A stretch of DNA of 64,000 nucleotides, taken from NCBI RefSeq assembly GCF_003939025.1, contig NZ_RQIH01000016.1, forward strand, positions 1 to 64,000. Direction: 5' to 3'. Shown here piece after piece: positions 43,328-52,287 of this stretch. The position numbers and the translations under genes are program-made. The notes under the pieces were generated by a model. That model made no database searches. It was not told where the DNA came from and saw only the letters and a list, made by a program, of their open reading frames with translations. How positions within the stretch are numbered: position 1 is the first letter of the stretch; each line of letters begins with the position of its first letter. This stretch comes from Rhizobium sophoriradicis. GTDB taxonomy: Bacteria > Pseudomonadota > Alphaproteobacteria > Rhizobiales > Rhizobiaceae.

Positions 43328-43761
43328 CAGAGGCCTCGCAAACTGTCGTCGGAGAGGATGCGCGGCCGATCGGACATGCGCGGCCCAGAATTAACCGCGG
43401 GACCGGCCGGCTCTGCCGCCGGGACATCGAGGTTGACCAACTCCTTGGCGATATTCTCCAGCCAGGAGATGACGTCCTTCCGGCCCTTCGCCATTTCCTC
43501 GCTCGGGTCTGTGTGCTCGCCCTGGGCGAGATCGTAGCGGGCAAGGATGCAGGCGGCGCGGACGATCTCCGCCGGCGGCGCGGCGATCGGCACGAAATAG
43601 CGGCCACGGATATAGCCGTCGATCAGCGCTCCAGCGTCGACGAGCGCGATGTTGACCTTGTCTTCGTCAACCGTCTCGGCCGTGCGATCCTCCGGGCGGG
43701 AAAGTCGGATGATCTGCGTCTCACCGAAGCGGGCGATCATGTCGGAAACAGTTGCATACAT
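43327..43761 (-). CDS. DUF1320 protein (Mu gp36, head-tail joining)
   Basis: A 144-residue protein of the gp36 family. The N-terminal MYATVSDMIARFGETQIIRL is its signature, and KVNIALVDAGALIDGYIRGR then YFVPIAAPPAEIVRAACILA forms the helical connector. It occurs before gp37 in Mu and probably acts at the neck of the particle. Confidence 0.88.
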   Translation of the reverse strand: MYATVSDMIARFGETQIIRLSRPEDRTAETVDEDKVNIALVDAGALIDGYIRGRYFVPIAAPPAEIVRAACILARYDLAQGEHTDPSEEMAKGRKDVISWLENIAKELVNLDVPAAEPAGPAVNSGPRMSDRPRILSDDSLRGL

Positions 43762-43848
43762 ATGGATTGTCTCTGTGTTCGGCTGTGAAGGAGGATGCCC
43801 GGACGGCAGGACCTCGTTTCCCCGCCGCTCGGTCGGCCCGCCCTGGGA

Positions 43849-44286
43849 TTACTTGGTGCCCGCTTCCTCGCCGGCCTTGTTCGCCTTCTTTGCGTCGGCG
43901 ATCAGTTTTTCGAGCTTCGCGATCTTGTCGTTGGCGGCCGCCAGATCCTTGCCAGTCTTGTCCATGGCGTTGTCGTGCTCGGCCTTCAGCTCGGCTGTCT
44001 TGTCCTGGACTGCGGATTTGACAGCCTGGTCGAACTTCGCCTGCAGCTCGTCGGCCTTTGCCCTCACCTGGCGCGCGACCTCAGCATTAACGCGCAGCAA
44101 GAAGTCCGCGTCCGTCATGGTGTTTTCGGCCGTTTCATCGACCTCGCGCACGGTGAAGGCCGGGTCGGCGCGAAAGCGTTCAAGCTCCTTTTCGCTCCAG
44201 CGATCGGCCGGGTAGAATTCGCTCGCCGGATGCTGGACGCCATTCCGCCACATGCCGGGCGAGCTGCAGATGATCTGGATCTTCAA
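43849..44286 (-). CDS. Mu gp35-like protein with FluMu N-terminal domain
   Basis: A 145-residue protein. Its first 50 residues (KIQIICSSPGMWRNGVQHPA then SEFYPADRWSEKELERFRAD) match the small beta-domain of Mu gp35/HI1506 proteins. The C-terminal two thirds is a charged coiled coil with many Lys/Ala/Asp residues. It is placed between the major head gene and gp36, as in Mu. Function unknown, possibly a joining or decoration factor. Confidence 0.75.
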   Translation of the reverse strand: MKIQIICSSPGMWRNGVQHPASEFYPADRWSEKELERFRADPAFTVREVDETAENTMTDADFLLRVNAEVARQVRAKADELQAKFDQAVKSAVQDKTAELKAEHDNAMDKTGKDLAAANDKIAKLEKLIADAKKANKAGEEAGTK

Positions 44287-44407
44287 GAGAGGTCTCCTTC
44301 GGGTTTCGGGAAAACGGCCCGGTCCGGCCGCTTGTCAGAAACCCGTCGCCGGCGGGAGGAGGAGTGCCGGCGACGGCTTGGCGGGCGAGAGTGCCCGCCA
44401 CCCGGGA

Positions 44408-45301
44408 TCACGTGAGGTACGGGATAACCAGAACTTCGGCGGTCTTGGCCCAGACGTTGCTATCGCCGCCGTTCACCAGCTCGGCATTGAGGATCTGACG
44501 AGCCGTGCCTTCCAGCGCTGGCGGAACGACCAGCTTCGTCGGCCGGATATTGATGATTTCGCCGCTACGCTTGCGGATCGACTGCATGGCAGTGCGAGCC
44601 AGGGCATAGTTCGCAGCATTCAAGGTCGCTTTGGACTTATAGGCGAGCTGCCAGAGCCCAAGGCCGGCGTTGCAACGGCCGTCGACGCCCCAGACGAACT
44701 TGCCCTGGTAGAAGACGTTAGGATCGTCGGGGCTCTGCATCGCCGTCAGAGCGAACTTCTTGCGGTTCTGGAAGACGAACGGCTTCATCGTCTGAGTATC
44801 GTCGATGAGATACCAGGCCGGCCCGGCGCCGTCCGTGAAGTTGGATACGACGGTGGCGGCGCCATTCTCGTCATAACCCGGATGATCAGTGTCGAAGAAA
44901 TACTGGCCGTCATAGCACTTCACGGTTTCGGCCTTCTTCATCAGCGGGAAGACCAGTTGATCAGGAAACTCCGCAGCGTCCTGGCCGATCTGAGAGGCCA
45001 CCGGCGTGAAGATGCCGATCTGATCGTCTTCGATCTGCGAGCGCTTGATCGAAATCGTCTTTTCAAACTCGCGGTTGCGGATGATGTAGGTCTGAGCCGA
45101 CAGGTCATGAACGACGCGGTCGCCGATCCATTCACGCATCCCCGGCAGATCGTCCAGGCGGGGATATTCGTTCATGGCGGTGGTCGACGGCACGGTCATG
45201 GCAACCGAGGTGTAGAACGTCTGTACAGACGCGAAGCGGCCGTTATACGCGGTCGAGAGGCCGGTATAGATGCTGCGAAGTGTATTGGAATTGATATCCA
45301 A
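44408..45301 (-). CDS. Mu-like major head subunit (gpT)
   Basis: A 297-residue major capsid protein. It begins MDINSNTLRSIYTGLSTAYN and has the family text MNEYPRLDDLPGMREWIGDR (about 43-62), CYDGQYFFDTDHPGYDENGA and KFVWGVDGRCNAGLGLWQLAYKSKA. It is an HK97-type fold head subunit and should be one of the most abundant particle proteins. Confidence 0.95.
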   Translation of the reverse strand: MDINSNTLRSIYTGLSTAYNGRFASVQTFYTSVAMTVPSTTAMNEYPRLDDLPGMREWIGDRVVHDLSAQTYIIRNREFEKTISIKRSQIEDDQIGIFTPVASQIGQDAAEFPDQLVFPLMKKAETVKCYDGQYFFDTDHPGYDENGAATVVSNFTDGAGPAWYLIDDTQTMKPFVFQNRKKFALTAMQSPDDPNVFYQGKFVWGVDGRCNAGLGLWQLAYKSKATLNAANYALARTAMQSIRKRSGEIINIRPTKLVVPPALEGTARQILNAELVNGGDSNVWAKTAEVLVIPYLT

Positions 45302-45311
45302 AGCTCGCTCC

Positions 45312-45707
45312 TTAGAGGGTTTTCAGCCAGACGCCGTCCGCGTCGATGGCGTCGATGGTGCCGATCTGAAGCAGCGCGCCGGCCGCCAGGGTGAAAGTGT
45401 CGTCGGCGCTGGCGTAAACGGCAGCGCCGATATTGGCGACCGTGGCGCCGGCGAGCGGAATGACGCGCACGTCCTTCTCGATCTTGACATACTGGTCGCC
45501 GGTGGCGCCGGCGGAATTGTCAATCCGCTCCTCGGCAAAACCGATGAGCTTGACGGCGCTGGCATGGCCAGCGGGAACGGCTTCCTTGTTCGCCGTGATG
45601 CCGACGGCGGCGCCGCCGTAGATGATCACGCCGGCAAGAACCGGATATCCGTAGGCGCGGCCGAGGCCGGGCTTCTTCTTTGCGCGAATATCGTTCGTCG
45701 CTACCAT
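45312..45707 (-). CDS. DUF2190 capsid decoration protein
   Basis: A 131-residue protein of the DUF2190/capsid cement family. Its pattern is GYPVLAGVIIYGGAAVGITA then NKEAVPAGHASAVKLIGFAEERID (about 20-63) and VRVIPLAGATVANIGAAVYASADDTF (about 78-103). Such proteins cap the capsid lattice at quasi-threefold points. It follows the protease gene by one base. Confidence 0.85.
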   Translation of the reverse strand: MVATNDIRAKKKPGLGRAYGYPVLAGVIIYGGAAVGITANKEAVPAGHASAVKLIGFAEERIDNSAGATGDQYVKIEKDVRVIPLAGATVANIGAAVYASADDTFTLAAGALLQIGTIDAIDADGVWLKTL

Positions 45708-45708
45708 G

Positions 45709-46746
45709 TCAGTTGCCCTTTCCGTGCAGCGCCTTGGCCGTGTCGGCGAAGGCCTTGGGATCGATGCCCATCATCGCCATGACCTGGTCGTCTTCGGCGG
45801 TGAGTGCGCTGTCGTCGGCGCCGGGCTGCTTGCGTCCGCCGAGGCCGCCGGCATTGAGTGACGGCAACAGCTTGATTTCGGCCTCGACCTCGGTCGGGTT
45901 TTTCATGTGCCGGGTGATCATGTGATCGCGCAGCGCCGGTACGATCTTGCCGGCCTCGATTGCGCCGTCGATCGCCGCCTCGGCCTTGTCTTTGGCGGTC
46001 GTGGTCGCGAGCGTCGTGAGCTGAGATTGCAGCGAGGTAAGCTGCGTCTTGAGATCGGCATTCTCGGCCTCGGTCGCCGTCATCTTGCCGCGCGAGTGGA
46101 TGGCCGTCACCAGCGCATCCGGGGCGGCATCCCTGGCGACGCCGGCCGCCTCGGCGATGCGGGCCATCAGGGCAGCGGCGCCGACCTGGGCGGTATGAGC
46201 CGTCGTGACAGCCGCCAGAATGGCAGCCTCATCGGCAGTTTCGGGAAGGCCGAGAGCCTTCCGCAACTGTTCAAGCATTACTGTCTCCTCGGTTGAATGA
46301 AGGGATTTCAGAGCGGTCAGATTGGGATCGTTGGTCAGCGAGACGCGAAGTATCTTCGCGATCTTGAAGGGCTTCTGAGTGCCATGAAGAAGGACCGGCG
46401 ACAGGAAGCCATATTCTTTGGCCGTCACCATGCGCTCGCCCTCGGGCGTCCATTCAACGCGCCCATAAAGGCCGTCGTCGCGCTTCTGCAGCTCGACGAT
46501 CCAACCACGCGCGGGAGCCGAATGGCCCTGCTTGGCGGCAAGATCGGTCGAGTGGTTTTCGTCGACGGCGAGCTTGTTGCCTTCCCGGTTAAAGGCGGCG
46601 ATCAGCGCATCCATGTCCGGAGCAGCCCAAGGGCCGCGACCGTCGATACCTTTGAACTCGGCGGCCGGAAGCAGATGGAGCCATTCCGGCGCCGTTGCGT
46701 CGGCCTGGTTCAAGGCGCGGATGATTGAGTTGATCGCTTTTTCCAT
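45709..46746 (-). CDS. head maturation protease/scaffold (Mu gpI)
   Basis: A 345-residue protein. The N-terminal protease region includes LLPAAEFKGIDGRGPW, then LAVDENHSTDLAAKQGHSAP (about 57-76, the catalytic His/Ser block) and YGFLSPVLLHG (about 133). The rest is a coiled-coil scaffold rich in Ala/Glu, typical of I/Z proteins. In Mu an internal start also makes the scaffold alone. It precedes the decoration and major head genes. Confidence 0.9.
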   Translation of the reverse strand: MEKAINSIIRALNQADATAPEWLHLLPAAEFKGIDGRGPWAAPDMDALIAAFNREGNKLAVDENHSTDLAAKQGHSAPARGWIVELQKRDDGLYGRVEWTPEGERMVTAKEYGFLSPVLLHGTQKPFKIAKILRVSLTNDPNLTALKSLHSTEETVMLEQLRKALGLPETADEAAILAAVTTAHTAQVGAAALMARIAEAAGVARDAAPDALVTAIHSRGKMTATEAENADLKTQLTSLQSQLTTLATTTAKDKAEAAIDGAIEAGKIVPALRDHMITRHMKNPTEVEAEIKLLPSLNAGGLGGRKQPGADDSALTAEDDQVMAMMGIDPKAFADTAKALHGKGN

Positions 46747-46777
46747 GGCGAGAGATATGCCATGGCGCCCAATGCCG

Positions 46778-46803
46778 CATCATGCCCGCCAAGGCGGGCG
46801 GGC
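46778..46803 (-). repeat. phage stem-loop repeat, copy B (behind gpG)
   Basis: CATCATGCCCGCC-aa-GGCGGGCGGG lies between gpG and the protease gene. It shares the CATGCCCGCC..GGCGGGCGGG core with 34545 and 55441. Confidence 0.75.
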
Positions 46804-46830
46804 CGGATGATCAGGGGTCGAGGGGGAGAG

Positions 46831-47343
46831 TTAGCGCCGGAGCGAATACCGGTCAACGAAGTCGAAGACGATCTCGGCGATCGACGTCTCGTCGTCATCC
46901 GATATACCGAGGAAGGGACGCGCGGGCAAGGTCACACTGTCGACCACTACCAAGTGCCCGCCGATCCGGAAATAAAGATGGCTCGCCGTCTTCGGCTTGA
47001 TCTCGGCCCCGAACTGGTGAGCGGCGGCATAGATCGTGTTCGTCCCAACGCGAACCTCATCACTCGTAGCCTGGGAATCGATGCTGTCGCGCAGCCGACC
47101 GCTTTCGGTCAGGATTCGGGAATTGCGCTTGCCCTCCGCGTATTCCGGATTGAGCGGCGCCCAGGCCTGGCCGTCCGAATCGGTCTGGGTGATGAAGCGC
47201 ATATGGGTCGATCCGACCAGCTCGACGCCGATCGCGGACATCACCGGCCGCGTATTGCCCATCAGGTGCTGCAGCTGCTCGAAGGCGCGCTGCACCTGCT
47301 TGTCCATCACCTCGGCTGTGATCGAGAGGGCCGCGCCCGCCAT
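46831..47343 (-). CDS. phage virion morphogenesis protein (Mu gpG)
   Basis: A 170-residue protein of the gpG/tail completion family. The text VGSTHMRFITQTDSDGQAWA then PLNPEYAEGKRNSRILTESG (about 49-88) and DSQATSDEVRVGTNTIYAAA then HQFGAEIKPKTA is characteristic. The C-terminal PARPFLGISDDDETSIAEIV is also family-like. It is needed for late head or tail morphogenesis. Confidence 0.9.
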   Translation of the reverse strand: MAGAALSITAEVMDKQVQRAFEQLQHLMGNTRPVMSAIGVELVGSTHMRFITQTDSDGQAWAPLNPEYAEGKRNSRILTESGRLRDSIDSQATSDEVRVGTNTIYAAAHQFGAEIKPKTASHLYFRIGGHLVVVDSVTLPARPFLGISDDDETSIAEIVFDFVDRYSLRR

Positions 47344-47446
47344 GTTTGCCTTTCCGCCCGGTCGGGCTTATATTGATGAGGACGCGCCGAGCAGGAAGCG
47401 CACCCTTTAGGGTGAGTGGGATTGGCAGTTCCGGCCCCCCGGCGCG

Positions 47447-48655
47447 TCATTCTCCAAAACGCCGCTTGATCTCATTCGCATTCGCCCGCCTCAGCGAAAC
47501 GAGATAGATTTCCTCGCGATCGGCTTTCTTCACGACTTTGACCGCCGCCTGGTAGAGCTGCCCGTCATATTCGCCGACGAAAGCCCAGCGGCCGTTCTGA
47601 TCCTTGACCAGGCGGCCGGCCGAAGCGAGGTGGCGCGGAATGACGCCGTAGGCCGCCGGCGTCGCGAGCGTATGCTTCAAATGGCTGCGGATCGTGTCGG
47701 CCGACAAGCGGATCTCGGTTCCTGCCTTCACCTCGAGCGTGACCGCAACGTCTTTCGATGCCACTCCGACAGGCGTCCAGGAACCGTCCGGCCATTTGCC
47801 GCGCAATGCCGAGGAGACGAAGGCGGCGACATTCGCCTCGTCCGCAGAGACCGCCTTCGGACCAGGTGCGGTTTGCTCCAGCCAGGCGCGTCCGGGATTA
47901 TAGGCAAAGGAAGGATCGACGCCGAGCGGCTGATCGGTCCCGAGCTGGTCGAGATCCGGAGCGCGATCGGGACCGGCCTTGCCGAGCCGACGAAGACCAG
48001 GACGCGAAACCGGCGTGACGAAGCAGCCGCAACCAAAGCCATTCGGTGGATAGGCTGTTTTCCAGAATGGATCGTCGGCAGCAAGGCAACGCCCATCCCA
48101 GGCCTTGTGCTGCTGGCGCGGATGGACAGCGCCGGAGTGGTGGTATTGCCAGTAAGGAAAGCTCGCCAGCGTGTCCGGCTCGCTCATTTGCGCATAGCGG
48201 CCGGCGGCGTAGGCTGTGCGGAGGTTCGTTTCAAAAATCGTCTTCGTCCGCCAGCCGCGTTCACCCTTGTAGCTCCAGCCGTGCGTCTTCACGATCGCGT
48301 CGAAGTCTTTGCGGAAGTCGTCCAGCGTCGTTCCCTGTTCGAGCGCCTTGGCGATCGCTCCTTTGAAATCATCGACGAGCGCTTTGCTGTTGGCTCCCGC
48401 GACCATGAACATCTTGGAATGGGCAGCATCCTAGACGTCGCGCCAGCTTTCGGTCGGGGTGCTGACCTTTTGCCGGAAAAAGTCGATTGCTTCGTCAAAC
48501 GGCAGATCGATCGCGGAAAGCGTCGAAGCCATTAGGGCGACGGCCCTTCGCATCGTTTTCAAAGGGGTTTCAAAGCCCATGGACGCGTTTCGGAGGTTTT
48601 TTCGGATCACCGCAGCGCCGGGGCCGTTTACGCGCGTCTGTGGGCCTCTAATCAT
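47447..48655 (-). pseudogene. head morphogenesis protein gpF, interrupted by an in-frame TAG
   Basis: The N-terminal part (48655 to 48434) ends DEAIDFFRQKVSTPTESWRD-V, then TAG at 48433-48431. The same frame goes on as DAAHSKMFMVAGANSKALVD and carries the SPP1 gp7/F domain (YQYHH-type HSGAVHPRQQHKAWDGRCL, ECGCFVTPV-like FGCGCFVTPV) to 47447. Family members usually have Trp-Asp/Glu here (RDVW..AH..AF.VAGA), so TAG is most simply a TGG to TAG change. Re-initiation at 48412 could give the C-terminal 321 residues, or a suppressor tRNA could read through. The exact 5' start is uncertain. Confidence 0.82.
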
Positions 48656-48657
48656 GA

Positions 48658-50256
48658 TTAGCCCTTTAGGTCGTCGAGCAACGCCGCCTGACCAGCCAAA
48701 TGGGCTAGCGCCATACCCCTCGCCATCGCCTCGGCCAGCTCGTCCGGCGCCAGCTCGAGGAGCGCCAGGCGCTCGGCCGCGTCCCTCAAATCGGAAGCCT
48801 GCATAAGCGCCGCCTTCACCTCGTCGATCATGCCGGCCATGGCACCGGCGGCGTTACGCTCCAGCCGATCGGCCAGCCGGTCGACCACGTCGTCGTTCTC
48901 CGATCGAGCATGAGCCGACCGTTCGAACAGATGTTTGAAGCTGCTGTGAGCCGTCTTGTCCGCCACGTCTTTCGCCGCCGGCGGCGTGACCGGATCGACA
49001 CCAGGAGCAGCTTCAGGCTTGCGACCGCCGATCAGCACCGCGCCCTTCTTCGGCGCCGGGATGCCCATCCGGTCCTGAAGGAAACTCTCTTCAGCCGTCA
49101 GCCCGTGTTTCGCGAGCTTGTCGAAAGCCTCGGCGAAATCCTTGATCGGTAGTTCGTCCGGCCGACCGATCTTCACCTGCGGGTAATGATCCTGCGGCCC
49201 GAAATTGAAAGCGATGATGTTCGGAATGAGCTGCGAATTGACAGTGCCCGTCAGGCACATGGCGTCCGAACGCTCGATGTCCTCTTGCACCAGGCGATGC
49301 TCCTGGCTGACGGCATGGCCGCCCGATATCGCGTCCGTCGTCGTCGTTTGCCCGAGCACCAGCTTCGAGATCTGGCGATCGAGCCAGTCGGCCCGGCGCT
49401 CATACATGTCGGTCGATGAAGACTTTGAACCGACATCGACGAACTCGACCAGCATGTCGCGCGGAATGATCGCCGCGCAATCGCCGGCGATGCTGCTGAC
49501 CGCCCGCCAGAGGACATCCTTCTGCGCCTCGGTGGCACCCGGTCCGTAGCGGCCGAGGCGGATCGGTTGGCCGTAGTTCTGAGCAAAGATCGCCCAATCC
49601 TTGATCGTGAAGCTTTTGAACATCCACGCCCAGCAGGCGACACGGGCAATGCCGGAGCGGATCGTCAGGCCCGATTTCGTCTTGTGGCGATGGACGATGA
49701 ACTTGTGCGGTGCCAGCGGCGCGCCGGCGACGCCTTCGCGAAGCAGAACGGTTTCGCCATCCTCCTGGTCGAAGGTGAACCAGCGCTGAGTGCGCCATGT
49801 CAGATCGCGAGGCAGCATGTTTCCGAGCCGATACTGCCAATCGATCTCGGTAACTGATAGGCCCTTGCCCACGGCGTCCAGCATGTCGAAAAGCGAACGT
49901 TGCAGGACACCGTCATCAATCCATGACTGGACGAGCGCGGCATGCTTCTTGTGCTCACCGGAATCGGATGCGGCCTTGACCGTGATCGGCAGCTGCGAGA
50001 CCGAGCGCTTACGGGTGGCGAGCACGGCGGCATAGTGCAGGTCGCGCTCCTCGATGTCCTCGGCCAGCTCGAAATAGGCTTCTGGTTCGCCGTTGGCAGC
50101 CGAGCGCAGAATGCTGGCAAGCCGCTGCGGTGTCATGCCATCTGCCGGGTGGCCGGAGAAGGGATTGCGCATGCTGCCGACGCGAGCGTCCGCCACCTGC
50201 TCCATCAGCTCCTTGCCGAGGACGATCCGGCCCAGCCAGTCGCGAAACGATGCCAT
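48658..50256 (-). CDS. portal-like protein (DUF935, Mu gp29)
   Basis: A 532-residue portal of the DUF935 family. It starts MASFRDWLGRIVLGKELMEQ and has ERDLHYAAVLATRKRSVSQL (about 70), GKGLSVTEIDWQY (about 128) and CLTGTVNSQLIPNIIAFNFG then PQDHYPQVKIGRPDELPIKD (about 332-371). The portal forms the DNA gateway and sits next to the terminase. The stop lies two bases before the gpF start region. Confidence 0.92.
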   Translation of the reverse strand: MASFRDWLGRIVLGKELMEQVADARVGSMRNPFSGHPADGMTPQRLASILRSAANGEPEAYFELAEDIEERDLHYAAVLATRKRSVSQLPITVKAASDSGEHKKHAALVQSWIDDGVLQRSLFDMLDAVGKGLSVTEIDWQYRLGNMLPRDLTWRTQRWFTFDQEDGETVLLREGVAGAPLAPHKFIVHRHKTKSGLTIRSGIARVACWAWMFKSFTIKDWAIFAQNYGQPIRLGRYGPGATEAQKDVLWRAVSSIAGDCAAIIPRDMLVEFVDVGSKSSSTDMYERRADWLDRQISKLVLGQTTTTDAISGGHAVSQEHRLVQEDIERSDAMCLTGTVNSQLIPNIIAFNFGPQDHYPQVKIGRPDELPIKDFAEAFDKLAKHGLTAEESFLQDRMGIPAPKKGAVLIGGRKPEAAPGVDPVTPPAAKDVADKTAHSSFKHLFERSAHARSENDDVVDRLADRLERNAAGAMAGMIDEVKAALMQASDLRDAAERLALLELAPDELAEAMARGMALAHLAGQAALLDDLKG

Positions 50257-51908
50257 TACAATGATCCCCTCAGGTGGACGTTAATGCTGTTCCGGCGGTC
50301 CTCATCGAGCGGCGGCCCGCCATTGTGACCGACTTGCGAGGCGGTCGTTTTCCGATTGGTCTCGTACTCGTAGGAGATCGATTCCTGTCGGCTGGCGAAG
50401 AAGGCGAGCGCGCCGGCCGGCGCGGTGTCGCCGTGGCGCTCGTATCCGTCCGCGCCCTTGCTCGTGTGATTGTCCGGAACCTTGATGATGCCGTTCACAT
50501 AGGCGAGCGCCTGGTGGTCGGCGAGCACGTCGGCATCGCGCGGCAGCAGGATCGTCTTGTCCGAGAAGGCCTCGATATAGGGCAGCATGTTCGTGCTGTA
50601 CCAGGCTTGGTTCAGCTTCACCTCAACAATGGTGTCGCCGTAGCGCTGCCGGGCCTTTTCAGCGAGATATTCACCGTTGCCGGTGGCGTCCAGGGCGCCT
50701 CCCATCAACCGAGGCAAGGCATCGACGACATAGAAGAGAATGTCGCGCTGCTGATCGTAGGGAATGTTTTTCAGCTCCAGGACAAAGCAGGCGCGCCGGA
50801 CCAGGTCCAGCCCGATCTCAATCGGGATGATTGCCGTCTTGTCGCCGCTGCGGGCGAAGTCTTCGCCAAAGGCATGTTCCCGATCGGGGTTGAGGCGGCT
50901 TAAAAGCGGCTTCAACTGCGTCCTGCAGAACGCGTCGGCCTGTCGAGCCCGTTCTTCGTCGGAAAGGTTTTTGAAGTCGTCGTTGCGATCCCAGCGGACG
51001 ACAGGGATATCCGCCGACATGCAGCTCTCGATGAGAACGCGTGTCAGCGCTGCCCCTTCGCCTTCGGCCGGGATGCCGTCCAGCTCCTGTTTCATCTTGG
51101 CAGTGCGCGACCCATAGGCACCGCGGATCTGCTTTTCCCAGGCATCCTGCTTTTCCTGGCTCCAGTCCTCGCCCTTCTGATCGCAGACCTTGCGGAAAAG
51201 CCCGTTGTCGATCGCCGCCTGGAACGGGATGTAATGATAGCTGAAGGGGATTTTCTTGGCCTGCGCATCAAGGCAGAGCTGGTTGAAAGCGTTGAGGAAG
51301 CCGTTGTGGGAGGAGATGACGCGGATCTTGCCGCCCCAGATCAACAGCGCGTTGACGGCGTCGAGCACTTCGTGGACGTTCTTGTGGAAGGCCGCCTCAT
51401 CGATGACGACGGTTCCCTGCAGGCCGCGAATGTTCTCGGGCCGGGATGACAAGGCCTCGACGCGGAAGCCGGAGGCAAAGGAGATTCGATAGCCCGAGAT
51501 GAAGGCCGTGGTGCCGTCCGCGCGTTCGTCGACGAAGATACTGTCCTCGATCGCGGCGACTTCCTTGGCGACGGTGTAGGCGAAGTGCTTCACATAGCCG
51601 ATGAACTCGCGGCCCTTGTCCTTCGTGTCGCCGATGTAAAACACGTTCTGCCCGCCCGCCGATCGCGCGGCCGAAGCGATCAGCGTATCGTCGAGCGCCT
51701 CGGCAAAGGTGATGCCGGTACGACGTCCCTTGGCGCAAACCTTCAGGTCGCTCTCGTCCTCAAGCCACTCGGCCTGGTGACGCATCAGCACGCCCTCGGC
51801 GAGCGGATCGAGATCATCAGGAATGTCGGCGCCGCGCAGCAGCTCGTCCGGCAGCTTTGCCGGATCGCGCGTGAGAACAACAACCTCTTCAGAAACCGCC
51901 TCGGTCAT
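50256..51908 (-). CDS. large terminase subunit (Mu gp28)
   Basis: A 550-residue packaging ATPase-nuclease. LKVCAKGRRTGITFAEALDD (about 54-73) holds the ATP-binding loop, GLQGTVVIDEAAFHKNV (about 160-176) is the Walker B. The RNase H-type nuclease half includes EHAFGEDFARSGDKTAIIPI (about 318-337) and GALDATGNGEYLAEKARQRYG. The ATG at 51908 overlaps the upstream membrane-protein stop (ATGA), so a much longer upstream frame was rejected. Confidence 0.93.
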   Translation of the reverse strand: MTEAVSEEVVVLTRDPAKLPDELLRGADIPDDLDPLAEGVLMRHQAEWLEDESDLKVCAKGRRTGITFAEALDDTLIASAARSAGGQNVFYIGDTKDKGREFIGYVKHFAYTVAKEVAAIEDSIFVDERADGTTAFISGYRISFASGFRVEALSSRPENIRGLQGTVVIDEAAFHKNVHEVLDAVNALLIWGGKIRVISSHNGFLNAFNQLCLDAQAKKIPFSYHYIPFQAAIDNGLFRKVCDQKGEDWSQEKQDAWEKQIRGAYGSRTAKMKQELDGIPAEGEGAALTRVLIESCMSADIPVVRWDRNDDFKNLSDEERARQADAFCRTQLKPLLSRLNPDREHAFGEDFARSGDKTAIIPIEIGLDLVRRACFVLELKNIPYDQQRDILFYVVDALPRLMGGALDATGNGEYLAEKARQRYGDTIVEVKLNQAWYSTNMLPYIEAFSDKTILLPRDADVLADHQALAYVNGIIKVPDNHTSKGADGYERHGDTAPAGALAFFASRQESISYEYETNRKTTASQVGHNGGPPLDEDRRNSINVHLRGSL

Positions 51909-52126
51909 TGAGCGCCCTTCATCAGCATGAAGGTGACGACGACGGACCAGACTGCAGCGCCGCCGATCAGAAAGCAGGCGAACACCAGCAGAGGCGAAAC
52001 GAAGAGCGCCGCCGCCAGGCCGGTGACCAGGAGCAGCAAGAGGAAGGCCAGAAGGTTGGATAGAAGCGCGAAAGCGACGAACAGGGCCATCGCGATGGCG
52101 ATGCCCTTGGCGATTTTCAGGAACAT
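51905..52126 (-). CDS. small membrane protein of the packaging block
   Basis: A 73-residue protein, MFLKIAKGIAIAMALFVAFA onward, dominated by two or three hydrophobic helices (about 7-40 and 44-68). No family was recognised. It overlaps both neighbours by a few bases and is thus translated together with the terminase. Its position does not fit the lysis cassette farther upstream, but a holin-like role remains possible. Confidence 0.65.
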   Translation of the reverse strand: MFLKIAKGIAIAMALFVAFALLSNLLAFLLLLLVTGLAAALFVSPLLVFACFLIGGAAVWSVVVTFMLMKGAQ

Positions 52127-52287
52127 GGCTTCGTCCTTTCCCTGGGAAAGCCCGTTCCCTGACAAGGCTCGCAATCGGCCTTCGGATCATAGACGATACT
52201 GGAGATGGTCCCGTTCGGCCGGTAGGTCACGCGTTTGACCTTTTGGCCGATGCCTCTGCAGCGCTGGCAGGTCGCGGCCTCGGTCAT
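52117..52287 (-). CDS. small two-CxxC zinc-ribbon-like protein
   Basis: A 56-codon gene not easily seen in a length-filtered list. It begins MTEAATCQRCRGIGQKVKRV and ends CEPCQGTGFPRERTKPCS. The two CxxCxGxG knuckles (CQRCRGIG and CEPCQGTG) are the DnaJ-type zinc-binding motif, spaced about 30 residues apart. It overlaps the DUF3486 stop (ATGA) at one end and the next start at the other, so it is a genuine member of the chain. Function unknown. Confidence 0.72.
   Translation of the reverse strand: MTEAATCQRCRGIGQKVKRVTYRPNGTISSIVYDPKADCEPCQGTGFPRERTKPCS

Noticed and set aside
51909..52190. Long N-terminal extension of the terminase
   Set aside because: It would overlap two coupled small genes in another frame and has no family similarity. 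The ATGA overlap at 51908 marks the start.
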